This document shows, in pieces, positions 36,948 to 48,234 of a stretch of 64,000 nucleotides of DNA; position 1 is the stretch's first letter, and each line of letters begins with the position of its first letter. The stretch covers positions 558,001-622,000 of the forward strand of contig NC_089439.1 of NCBI RefSeq assembly GCF_026210795.1, read 5' to 3'. The notes under the pieces are model-generated. The model saw only the letters and a list, made by a program, of their open reading frames with translations, had not been told where the DNA came from and searched no databases. A program made the translations under genes and the position numbers. This DNA is from Rhizophagus irregularis. Lineage: Eukaryota > Glomeromycota > Glomeromycetes > Glomerales > Glomeraceae.

Positions 36948-39029
36948 GAGAGTCAGAGAGCATTTCATTAATTATTATTTGATTTCACGTTATTTTAGGA
37001 CAAGATTTCTTATAGTTACAAGGTTTTAATAACTTAGTTACAAGTTTTAATAACTTTCTCGACCAAATATTACTCTTAAAACTGTATGTTCATAGGAATT
37101 TGAAGTTACTAAAACCAGTTACGAGTTTTTAATTATAATAGCATATTAGGTAAATCTTGAAACTATTTCGATCACAAGGCAATACTAATTCACTAACCTA
37201 GCTAGGTTTGGAAGTCGCAGTATTAATAAAACCGTCAATTTAAACCTTGATCATCATAATTAACGGAATTTCGGTATTGATCGATCAAAAATTACCCGTT
37301 GATATTGCGAGTATTGATGTAAGATAACTAAGTTTGGAAAAATAATGACAAGTGAGCATTTATAGATATATATTGTTGGAAATTCATAATTATTTTACTA
37401 TCAATGACTAAAAATAACATTAAAAATATGTCAGATATTATACTAAGAAACGTTAAGATGACTACATTTTTGTCAAAATCGGGAAATATATATGATTTGA
37501 ATTTAAAAGGTACAATGAAAATATGATTTTTCTTATTTTGGAAAACCGTACGATTATAATATTTTTTTGCTTACCTCTTATAATAAAATTTTCTCACGAA
37601 CAGATTCGCAGATTCGGAGTTTCGGACTTTGGATCATACACATTTCATACAATAGTTACAATAATACGATACATGTGAAGTACCATGTATTTTATCGATA
37701 AGTTTTCCCGTCAAATTGTCATTCTCATTATGTGACAAATAATATGGACCGGTCTAGGCCTTTACTTTTAGAGTTAAAAGTAAAATGTTGATCTTGATCT
37801 GCGGTAAATATCATCACCAGTGATTCGGAAAACTTTAGAAAAAAATTTCATATATATATATATATGTGTATATATATATATATATATATGATTATAAATT
37901 CGATACAAACTTATACCTTATCAATAAGAATAATAATATCTACAATCTACAATGAATCTTTTTTCAAATAATATTTTAGTTTGATAGTTAAAAATTATTA
38001 AAATTATTAGATCATTTTACAAAAAATGCAAAAAAAATTTTTTTTTTTTCATAACAAAAACTATGTTAAAATATTGTTTGTTAAGCTACAATATGGCGTG
38101 GTGAATTAATAATATGTATGAATTATCCAGATAAAGTATATTACTTTTTTTAAATACTTTCACATGATGATATTTGAATAAAGCCACATACATTTATTTT
38201 TCCTGTAAATATGAAAATATCATTGAAAATCACTATTATGTTCCGGGCTAACATTTTTGTCGATCATTTATTAATTTTTCCCACCGGTGTTTAGTCTCCA
38301 TTTGGAACTGAAATTATTTTTTTCAGCCAACTGGCTTTTTTGTTACGAAAAAATTTTTTTAAAAAAGAATCTTGGTTAATAAATCTGATAGTGACGCAAA
38401 CGTGTAAGTGATTACTAGATTTTTCCGGTTTATAACTTGTTGTAATTAAGGCACCCCTACTTTTTGAAGCAACGTCATAACGTTTATTAATCATAATAAG
38501 GTGGATTAAGGTTCTTTCTTATTTTGGGAGGAATTCTAAATTACTGATGAACAGCCTTTTGAAAGAGATGATCCTTGATCAACAAGATTTGAGAGGTTTA
38601 TTCATATTTAATAGCAATATAATCACAAAGTAGTAATGGTCATATGCATTTTTTGTCCACAAGCCCCAGCATTTAATGGTAAAATCTTAGAAGTAATTTA
38701 CTTCGAAACCTCCTGACGATTCAATTTTTTGAGTTTAAACTTTAAACCAACCATTAAATACAATTACAGAACGATTTTTATTGGATAGGCAATAAGTCTA
38801 TTTTTGGGTAAAATTCTTAAATGGCATACTGTTTTTTATCAACTCATTTTGTGGGCGGAAAATTACGTGAGTTTTCACATTTACCAAATACAATTATTTA
38901 ACAATCATGATCTTATCCAATGAGAATTATTTATACCGGATTCATTAAATTGATAATTTCTTTCAACTCCTTATATTGGAAACTTTGAAAAGAAAATTTC
39001 TCTCGCACAATTTATTTCTTTTTAAAGTT
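36948..39029. other. Intergenic region with TA microsatellite
   Basis: No gene is supported. A (TA)n tract, interrupted once by TGTG, lies at 37848-37890. The last 500 bp precede the large redox gene and should include its promoter; no clear TATA element could be singled out in such A/T-rich DNA. Confidence 0.4.
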
Positions 39030-42000
39030 ATGTATATCACTTTCGGCTCATATCTTATTCTCTTCATATTTTATTTATCAATCAAAACGGTTGAAAGTCG
39101 CTCTCTTGATGGAAGTGATAATAATCTTCTCTTTCCTGATAAAGGAAAACCTGCACAACCTTATCTAAGAGAGTTTCCCCCGGATCCATTTTATCCGGAT
39201 GGCAAGGGGAAAATGTTAAAATCACCTGATAGCTCGATGATCAAATGTACAGATCCTTTGCCGAAAGGAACCTATCCTTCTCCACGTTGTATCTTCAATC
39301 AATTTACGTATAATCTGAGTCCTTTGGATGTAGAACGAAAATCAGAACTTCGATCAAAACGAAAAATTAGTCATATGACGACATGGTTTGGACAATATAT
39401 TTCATTTGATATCAGCGCATCAAGAAATGAAATTTCTTCAACCCCGTTATATATACCCGCTGATGACGCAAATTATAATTCTCCTAATTCAATCCCAATC
39501 ACAAAGTCACTTCCGTTTAACATAACTGGACCCAATACCTTAGATACTACAGATACATTAAATTCTGTACGTAATGGAGTTGATGTTGTAACCCCGTTTC
39601 TTGATTTAAATATGATTTATGGTTTATCTGACGATCAACTTGCAAATTTACGTGATGGAACTAGTTGTAAATTGTTAACAAGTAATAATGGAAAATATCC
39701 ATCAAAAGATGCTGATGGAGCGTATAAATTGGGAATATCTACAAAACGGGCTTTGACTTTATTCACTTTGGCAATTAATACTGTGTGGATTCGTGAACAT
39801 AATCATCAATGTGATGAATTATTTAAAGTATATGGTAACTCTTGGAATGATCAACGATATTTTGAAGAAGCTAGACGATGGACCATTGCGTTATACCAAA
39901 AGACTGTTTCTGAAGAATATATTGGTGTTATTACTGGACGTCCTCTTCCACCTTATGAAGGATATAAACCAGATATAATTCCTGGCATTGATACTTTTTT
40001 TCCACAGTCACGTTCAGATACGGTCATTCAGAATTAAGGTTAAGTGGTTCATATTTTAAATAGATTATTTTTTTTTTAGCATGTGGTTATACGTTTTTAT
40101 TATAATTTTTTTAGTGACACGTATAGAATTCAAGATAAATTTGGTGACACGGTTGTTGATCTGACATTGAGTCAAATAAGAAATCAAAGTCTTTTAGAAA
40201 CTTTTGGCTTAAATAGTGTTTTACGTTCAATGGCTTTACAGAGACAAGAGGAGATTGACATTTTTTTCAGCGATTCTGTATGAATTACATGTATTCCTTT
40301 TTTTGAAAATACGCATTTTTTAAAAAAAGCAAAGGATTAATTTAATTTTTTATTTAATAAAGATAAGGAATTTTATAAGTATAGAACCTAACGTTTACGA
40401 TTTACCCGCATTTGATATTTTAAGGTCCAGGGATAGAGGTACTGTATATTATGGAATTTTTTTCTTTGAAATTAAAATACTTAATGTATCATTTTTTTAG
40501 GCATTGCATTGTATAACACGGTTCGAGAAGCTTATGGATTATCCAGAAAAAATACGTGGAGCGAAGTAACAAGTAATGAATATCTTCAAAATAAATTACA
40601 ATCGTTATACCCAAATGGTCCTGATACAGCAGAATCATTTGTTGGAGCTTTATGTGAAAATCATTTAGAAGGTTCAAATTTTGGAGAGCTATTAAATAAG
40701 AGCATAGTGACACAGGTAATTAAAATGAATATTAAAATTAATTAATTAATTAATTAAAATTAAGTTAAAAAATTTTTTTCTAAAAAAAATATTTTTTTTT
40801 ATAGTTTAATCGTATTCGAGAAACTGATAGATTTTGGTGGGAATCACCTGAAATGTTTAATGAAAGTGAAAGATCAATTTTAAGAGATACAACTTTTCAT
40901 GATATTATAGTTCGTAATCTTAAAATTGATGATAATAGTTCTCAATTTATTAGAAATCTTTGGATGGTTCAACCGAATAATGAATTAGTTAGCGAGGATG
41001 ACAAAGAATTTAAAACTAAAATTGATCCTTGGGCTCTTTATACTATTAGATATCGATTGGATAACACTCATATTCATTTTAAAATTGAGTTTCAAACCGC
41101 TGGAGGCGAAGGCTGGTTTGGAATGGTATGCACAAAACGTACAATACTAACGCGATCATATGTATATATTTTAACTTTTTGAATAAATTTTTATTAAGGG
41201 ATTTGATCCATCAGACACTGGTATGAAAGATGCAGAATTTATTGTAGGAATTGTAAGATCGTTTAAAATTATTTATTAAAGCTATTTTAGCTTATTTATT
41301 ACATTAAAACTGAAAATTATTATATTATCTTTTTCTTATAGGTCAAAAATCAGAATATAGATCTATCAAATTATGTCGCTGCTAAAGAAGGATATCATCC
41401 GCCTACGAAACAAAGTCTAGAAGGTCTTGAAATTAAAAACGGGACCGTTGTTACACCTGATGGTAAAGCAACAGTTATATTTAGTAGACTTTTGGAACCA
41501 CCAAATCGTAAAAAAATTCGACGTGAACAGATGAAATGTATGTAATATCCAGAAAATAGGAGACTTTATTTTAATCTTGGTCGAAACATTTTTTTTCAGC
41601 TTAATCCCAAGCTTTTAATCAAAATTTAACTCTTACAGATATTATGGCGTATAATCCAATGAGTAGCGCATTTGGTTATCATGAGCATAATCGTCAAATG
41701 ATCCTTATTAACTTCTATACAAATGAAATATCTGCATCATCTGGATTACAAAATACGCGCTTTTTTCATGGATTAGGAATGTTTTTAGCATGGTGGTACG
41801 TACAATACGTGCTATACTGTACAATATCAATTAATTATTTTATTTTAACGTTAAAAATTTTATTAGTATGTTATTCCCAACATCAATTTTTATCGTTCGG
41901 TTTTTCAAACACACCGATAATTACTTGAAGATTCATCGTTCTATACAACTGCTTGGTAGTGTTTCGGTATCCACATTCGGTGCAGCAGCAATGGCTACTA

Positions 42001-44821
42001 TGGCGAATACCAGATCTCCACACGCATGGTATTATTTAACAAATTATGCTTATTTTATGATAAATGTTTATTAATATTTTTTTTTTTCCTTAAAATATAG
42101 GTTAGGATTAATTGTTTATTTCATGGTATTTTTCCAATTAGGTTTGGGATTAACAGCTACATGGGGGCAAGGTACTATTGTTTCGGTTAACCAAGGATAT
42201 CCAAGATTTTTCAAGAGAGCTCATAAATGTTTTGGAGCTATTTTACTTTTAGCTTCTTGGTGAATTTAATTATTAAGTTTTATAATTTTAATTATTATAT
42301 AATATAAATTGTTTATTGACATGATTTTTATTCTTTTTAGGGTTAACATATATCTTGGTAAGGATAATAATCTTTTTGTCATTTTCTTTCCACTTGTGCG
42401 TGCGTATTCTAATTTTTTAATTTATTTGAAAAAAAAAATAAAGGGATAGATACTTTTACAAAATCGTATAGCTAGTGAGTATTTGTTTTACTTTGAAAAA
42501 AAAAAGGAAAAATAATACTAATTAATAATTAATTTTAGCGAATCAAGAATTTGGATTATAGTCTATTTTACATGGACATTCTTGTTAATCATTGTATTTT
42601 CTATTGGTGAATATCGATGGAGAAAAGGAGCAATTGATAGATTAGAATTTAATGAAGAAAAAAGGACTGAAGTAGGAGGAAAGAAAATTATATTATTGAA
42701 TTATATTAGTGATGACATTTATAATAAATTACCAGAATTTACTTGGGAGGAAGTAAACGAACGTGTTCAACGCGGTGTGAGTAATTTTGATCTAGTTACT
42801 GAATTTGAAAATTTTTTTTTAAAATTTTTTTTTTTTTCGTAGGCATCCTTGGTTGTATGCGATGGATTAGTCATTGATGTTAGAAAATGGATTAAAGTTC
42901 ATCCAGGTGGAGCGAAAATTCTTGAGAAAGCTATTGGAACTGATATAACTAATGGTATTATACAAGACATATATTTATTACGATACTTAAAAAAGAAAAT
43001 AAAGAAATTTTTTTTTTAATTTTCTTTTTTTTCTTTTTAGATTTTTATTGTAAAAATAATAAAAATAATAATGTAATGAATATAGTTGAAGATTTAGAAT
43101 CGGATTCACATTTGTTATCAAATTATAATACAGATAACAGATCATCAATTATAGGAAAATATGATAGTGTTTTAACAGAAATATCAACAACAGAAAATAC
43201 AATCAAAAAATTAAAAAAGTGTAGTAATGCTGCCAAAATAATTGATAAGATTAATTTAAAATATTTTTCAAAATCATCATTAACTACTATTCATTCACAT
43301 AGTATATACGCAACAAAAAAGATGTTAGATTTAGTTATAGGTAAAATGAATGAAAATTTTCTTTTAAAGGATCAAATAGAAAATTCATTATCATTTGAAT
43401 CAAAAACTATTAATGATGAAAATAATAATAATATTATGACTCATAATGAATTTACTCAAAGAATCAAATTTAGAAGATATAAATTAACTAGTAAATCAGC
43501 TATTAATTCAAGTAAAAGTTGTCCCGTAATTAAATTTACTTTTACTAAAGTTCATGATGATGATGTATGGGATGAAAGATTTTTACCTGGACATTATATT
43601 GAAGTAAAATCTCGTATTAAAGGACAAATTGTTATTAGAGGTTATACTCCTATTGAAGGGAAAATGTCAAAATCATTCTCAATATACGTTAAAGTTTATC
43701 CTAATGGATTAATGTCTACACACTTGGTAATTTTTTTTAAACATAATGTGGATAATGTGGTTAAAAATCTTAAATAATTTATTTATTTTTTTTTTTATAG
43801 AACGAACAATTAATAGGATTTGATATTCAAGTTCGTGGACCATTTGATATTTCAGATAGAATTGGACTTATAAGCGCTTCAAGCCCAGGAGAAAAATTAA
43901 GTACACCAATATTAAGAAAGAGAGGTTCGACTGTACTCTCCTCCCCAACTTCTCTAATGTCATTTACAACAAAAAGTTCTTTACTTAACCCAAATAGTTC
44001 GGATGGATGTTGGGAAGAATTATTTATGATTTGTTGGGGAACTGGCATAACACCAATGTTACAGGTATATAATTTTTGAAACTTTTTTAAGTTATATTAC
44101 ATACACATGTATATTTAATTACTTATTTATTAATATTTTGTAGTTGATTAAATATCATCTTATACATATTAGTAAAAGTCATGATTATGGACAAAGAGAT
44201 AGAAAAATTAATATGTATTTGTTATTTGGTAATAAACGTATCGAAGATATTATTGATGGTATAAGATTAGAAGAGTACGCATTATTAAGTAGAGGAATGC
44301 TTACGGTTAATTTTATACTCTTGGAACCTCCTAAAAATTGGACGGATTTAGAAGGAACGATCACGCCATCTATATTAAAAAATTGGCTTAAAGTTACTAC
44401 ATCTACATCAACTACATCACATGATAAAGAATACGATATACCTAGACCTCCAACAAAAATTGACAATATCAATATCAATTCATCTAATTCATCTCAAATA
44501 AATTCATCACAACCACCATCATCATCATTATCACAACAAAATTTTATTGAAATAATTGATGATTCAATATATGAAAGTCCAACTGAAATTCATCAAAATA
44601 TACGATCAACACCTATTTCCCAATATCGTCCATTAAATTATCAACAAAACAAACATGGTGAAAAAATATCTATAACTATTCCAACTATTCCTGAAGAATA
44701 CGTGAAAAAGTTCCAATCTAAGATTGTAGTGTGTGGTCCAATAGAAATGATGATGACCGTTGAACAAACGTTAATAGAAATGGGTTACCATTCTCAACAA
44801 GATTATATTATATTAGTATAG
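39030..44821 (+). CDS. Haem peroxidase-DOMON-cytochrome b561-cytochrome b5-FAD/NAD(P) reductase fusion
   Basis: Seventeen exons: 39030-40038, 40115-40277, 40363-40438, 40501-40715, 40805-41125, 41199-41252, 41342-41537, 41639-41795, 41867-42028, 42101-42259, 42341-42357, 42444-42474, 42539-42776, 42843-42954, 43041-43726, 43801-44064, 44144-44821; about 1512 residues. Domains: N-terminal signal or anchor (YITFGSYLILFIFYL); animal-type haem peroxidase (about 30-530) with WIREHN and proximal-His FRYGHSEL, but ISFD where families have the distal-His DHD; DOMON (about 545-715) with GWFGMGF and YHEHNR as likely haem ligands; five-helix b561 (about 718-885) with four His (FFHGLG, KIHRSI, SPHAWLG, RAHKCFG); cytochrome b5 (about 905-1065) with HPGG, an Asn-rich insert and a second His pair HSHS; FAD site IRGYTP; NAD(P) site GTGITP and VCGP. 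Five helices place the peroxidase outside and the reductase in the cytosol. Exon lengths sum to one base short of a multiple of three: a frameshift at the T run 39995-40001. No stop follows in any other exon. The ATG at 39030 is the first in frame. Confidence 0.85.
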
Positions 44822-45252
44822 AATAATTAATTAATTAATTAATAATGAACATTTAATTTAGTATTTGACAATTTTTTTTCAGATCAAAATAATTGCATCA
44901 CAAAATATCACAAATAAGAATTTTATTTTCATCTTTAAATAATTTAACGTACTATGTGTACATCATGGACAATCGTATTTAACAATTTTTTTAAGATTAA
45001 AATAATTAAAATAATTGCATCACAAATATCTCAAATTTTCATCTTAAATAATTCAACGAAAAATTTTACCCCATATTGAAGGATATCTATTAAGACTTAT
45101 ATATTCGATCCTTGAGGTCGAAAAGTACCAAATCGGGCATTTTTTGCCGTAAATCTAAATCATTATTGATTTCGACCTTCGCTGTTAGATCCTTGTGGAT
45201 CGGTAGCAGATCGCAGAGACATTGTATTATGATCATCCATCTTTCTTTCATG
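44822..45252. other. 3' flank of the redox fusion gene
   Basis: A/T-rich with short direct repeats (AAAATAATTGCATCACAAA twice). No gene. Confidence 0.4.
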
Positions 45253-46330
45253 ACCTTATATTAAATAGATGATGGTCAACCACGAATTTCACTTATATCA
45301 CAAGTACAATAAAACAATAAATGGAATCTATAAAATAGTAAGAAAAAAAAGTCGTTAGTATGGCTGGTACCAGGTGGAAGAACCACCACCATACGCGTAA
45401 AAAAAAAGTCTCCAGAAAGGTGATGGTATCATACTACTCAAGTGGACACCCTAGAACTTGCACAATAAAGATTTTTTTTTTGTTTTTTTTTTTGTTTTTC
45501 TTTTTTTTGTTTTTTTTGTTGAATTTTTTTTTCATTTCTTTTCATTTCTTTTTTTTTCTATTTTTTTTTCATTTTCATTTTTTTTTCTTTTTTTTTATAT
45601 TTTTTTTTCTTTTATTTTTTGTCACCTTTTTTAACCCCTACTGTAATGGTCCTTTGGGATATCACTGACAATATGATACCATGCATACGAGCCAGGTGCA
45701 TAGGCTAACCCTCCTCCAGGAAAGCCAGTTTCTCATATATACTCCCTTTCAACTTTTTTTATCTGTAAGCCTGTATCATTAAAACTATGCAAGCAGGGAG
45801 CGCATGCTTACCTTATAAATAGATGATAGTCTACCCGAATTTCAACTATCCTTCTTTAATCACAAGTACAATAAATGGAATCTATAAAATAGTAAGAAAA
45901 AAAAGTCGATAGTATGGCTGGTACCAGGTGGAAGAACCACCACCATACGCGTAAAAAAAAAGTCTCCAGAAAGGTGATGGTATCATACTACTCAAGTGGA
46001 CACCCTAGAACTTGCACAATAAAGATTTTTTTTTTTTTTTTTTGTTGAATTTTTTTTTTCATTTCTTTTTATTTTTTTTTACCTTTTTTTATATATTTTT
46101 TTTTATATTTTTTTTTCTTTTATTTTTTTTTAAACCCCTACTGTTATAGTCCTTTGGGATACCATTGACAATATGACACCATGCATACGAGCCAGGTGCA
46201 TAGGCTAACCTCCTCCAGGAAAGCCAGTTTCTCATATATACTCCCCTTCAACTTTTTTTATCTGTAAGCCTGTATCATTAAAACTATGCAAGCAGGGAGC
46301 GCATGCTTACCTTAATATAGGTCTACCGTA
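45253..46330. repeat. Tandem duplication of a 554-bp unit with a strong hairpin
   Basis: Two copies offset by 554 bp (GTATGGCTGGTACC at 45358 and 45912). Each holds a near-identical block of about 150 bp ending ACTTGCACAATAAAGA, a T-rich centre of variable length, and a second conserved block (45640-45815 and 46137-46314) ending GCAGGGAGCGCATGCTTACC. The first block contains a hairpin: GTATGG pairs with CCATAC and GGTGG with CCACC around an AAGAA loop. A third unit may start after 46314. The higher GC of the conserved blocks suggests a dispersed repeat or an RNA-derived element. No pol III B-box was found. Confidence 0.8.
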
Positions 46331-46889
46331 AATCTTAATTCGTAAATACAAATTACATTCTTTCATCTTCGGTAGAAAATTCAAGATTTCTTGCCTGGAA
46401 ATAAAAAAATAAAAAAGAAAATTTCATATTAATATATTTTTTCATAAAATAATAAACGTATTTTTTCTAATATTGAAAAACAAAAGAAGACCTAAGAACC
46501 TATCTGATAAAAGATATTCTTGGTTTACTGACGAGTTACTTATCAAAGAGAGAGTTCGTAAAAAGGAAAAATTTCATATTGAATGTATTTTTCCATAAAG
46601 TACGAGTTTAATTTCTCTGAGTTCGGTGAGTTCGGTGAGTTCGTTATATGAAATATATTTATTTGAAGTTTTTGATAAAAAAATGAAAAATAAAAGTATT
46701 GAGAGAATATATTTTCCATAAAAGTACGGAATATATTCCTCTGAGTGAGTTTGTTATATGAATATGTTTATTTGAAAAAATGAAAAACGAATTTCTCTGA
46801 GTGAGTGACTGAGTTATATGAATATGTTAATTTGAAGTTTTTGAAAAAAAAAAATGAAAAATGAAGTAATGAGAAATTTTGAGGGAGTT
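46331..46889. other. Spacer with short GAGTTCGGT and TGAGTGAGT repeats
   Basis: Contains three copies of GAGTTCGGT near 46619-46640 and degenerate repeats of a unit including ATATGAATATGTTTATTTGAA. No gene. Confidence 0.4.
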
Positions 46890-47780
46890 TGGGGGTATAT
46901 TTATATGGGAACTTCGATGTCAAAATTTACAAGATCAAGATTTGTTTATATATTTTACTATATTGACTCATAAAATCTTGAATCTTGATAAAAAAAAATC
47001 TCTTTTTTTAAAAAAAAGTAAAAAAAAAGTAAAAAAAAGTTTAATATTCGGGAGTCATTACTAATATTAATAGGGGTATATTGATCGTGATTTATCACAT
47101 CGATCGATTCCTAAACTAGTAATATGAATCCTTTTAACTTCCAAACTACCATCAAATTAAAAAAACTTTTTTATTTATAAATTGCGTAATATCAGTAATA
47201 TTACTACAGAATCTAAATTAACCTTTCAGTTATAGTATTACAAGATCCTACTTCTGATAGAGATTTATAGTAAATGTAAGATAAAATTTATAATTACAGT
47301 ATGTAAAAAAAATCTTTAAAAAAATGTAAAAAAAAGTTTAATATTGAAAGTCCTCATGACTAAATTTAGGGGAATATCGATGGTGAGTCACATTTATCAC
47401 ATCGGTCGATCTAATGTATTAGATCTGGAAACTAATAACATGAAACTTTTTATTAAACTACCAAACTACCATCAAATTAAAAAAAGATTTTTTTATTTAT
47501 GAATTGCGTAATATCACTACAGAATCTTTTCTCCTAATTAATCAGTTACAAGATTTAGTTTCATAAAGAAAATAAAATCTTTAATCTCGATAAAAAAAAA
47601 TCTGATCTTGATAAAAAAAATGTAAAAAAATGTAAAAAAAAAGTTTAATATTGAAAGTCCTCATGACTAAATTTAGGGGTATATCGATGGTGAGTTACAT
47701 TTTTCACATCAATCAATTTCTAATTTTCTATATATTAGATCTGGAAACTAGTAATGTGAATCCTTTTAACTTCATTGCAG
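46890..47780. repeat. About 300-bp tandem repeat, three degenerate copies
   Basis: Copies start near 47030, 47329 and 47640, each with AAAAAAAGTTTAATATT, then a GGGGTATATYGATSGTGA-like block, CACATCGRTCGAT and CCAAACTACCATCAAATTAA (the last two only partly kept in the third copy). Divergence rises from copy to copy. No open frame is shared. Confidence 0.7.
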
Positions 47781-48234
47781 GATCTTAAAATATTATATCA
47801 TTAATCAGTTACAAAATTAATCATGTAAGAAAAAAGGAAATAATCACAAATAATAAATTATTCAACACTAATTCAACACGAAATATGCTTGATACTTTAA
47901 GAATGTTAAGTATGAACTTTTCAGGTTTCTTTTTTATGATGTGTCAGTTACTCACCAAGCCTCCTTGTTAAGCTTTCAATGCTTTCCTTATTAGAAAGAT
48001 CTATAACCTCGCATACTAAGAAAGCAATACCTGTAGCGTATACGCTTTTGGCGCTTCATGAAAGAATGATCATAATTAATTACAAAGAAGCATACAAATC
48101 ACTAGAAACCAGGTGACAACTTCAAAAATCAATTTTGTGCACACGCCCAATCTCAATATTAAAATATAATAAATACAATATATTGTTATAATATTATTAT
48201 ATCAAAACTTTATTAATTACATTATTATAGAATT
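47781..48234. other. Spacer downstream of the Crinkler-type gene
   Basis: A/T-rich; no feature recognised. Confidence 0.35.

Noticed and set aside
43827-44048. Minus-strand open frame inside the redox gene
   Set aside because: It is antisense to exon 16, which has clear reductase motifs in its own frame.
45360-45668. Phe-rich open frame
   Set aside because: It reads through a poly-T tract in a tandem repeat whose second copy breaks the frame.
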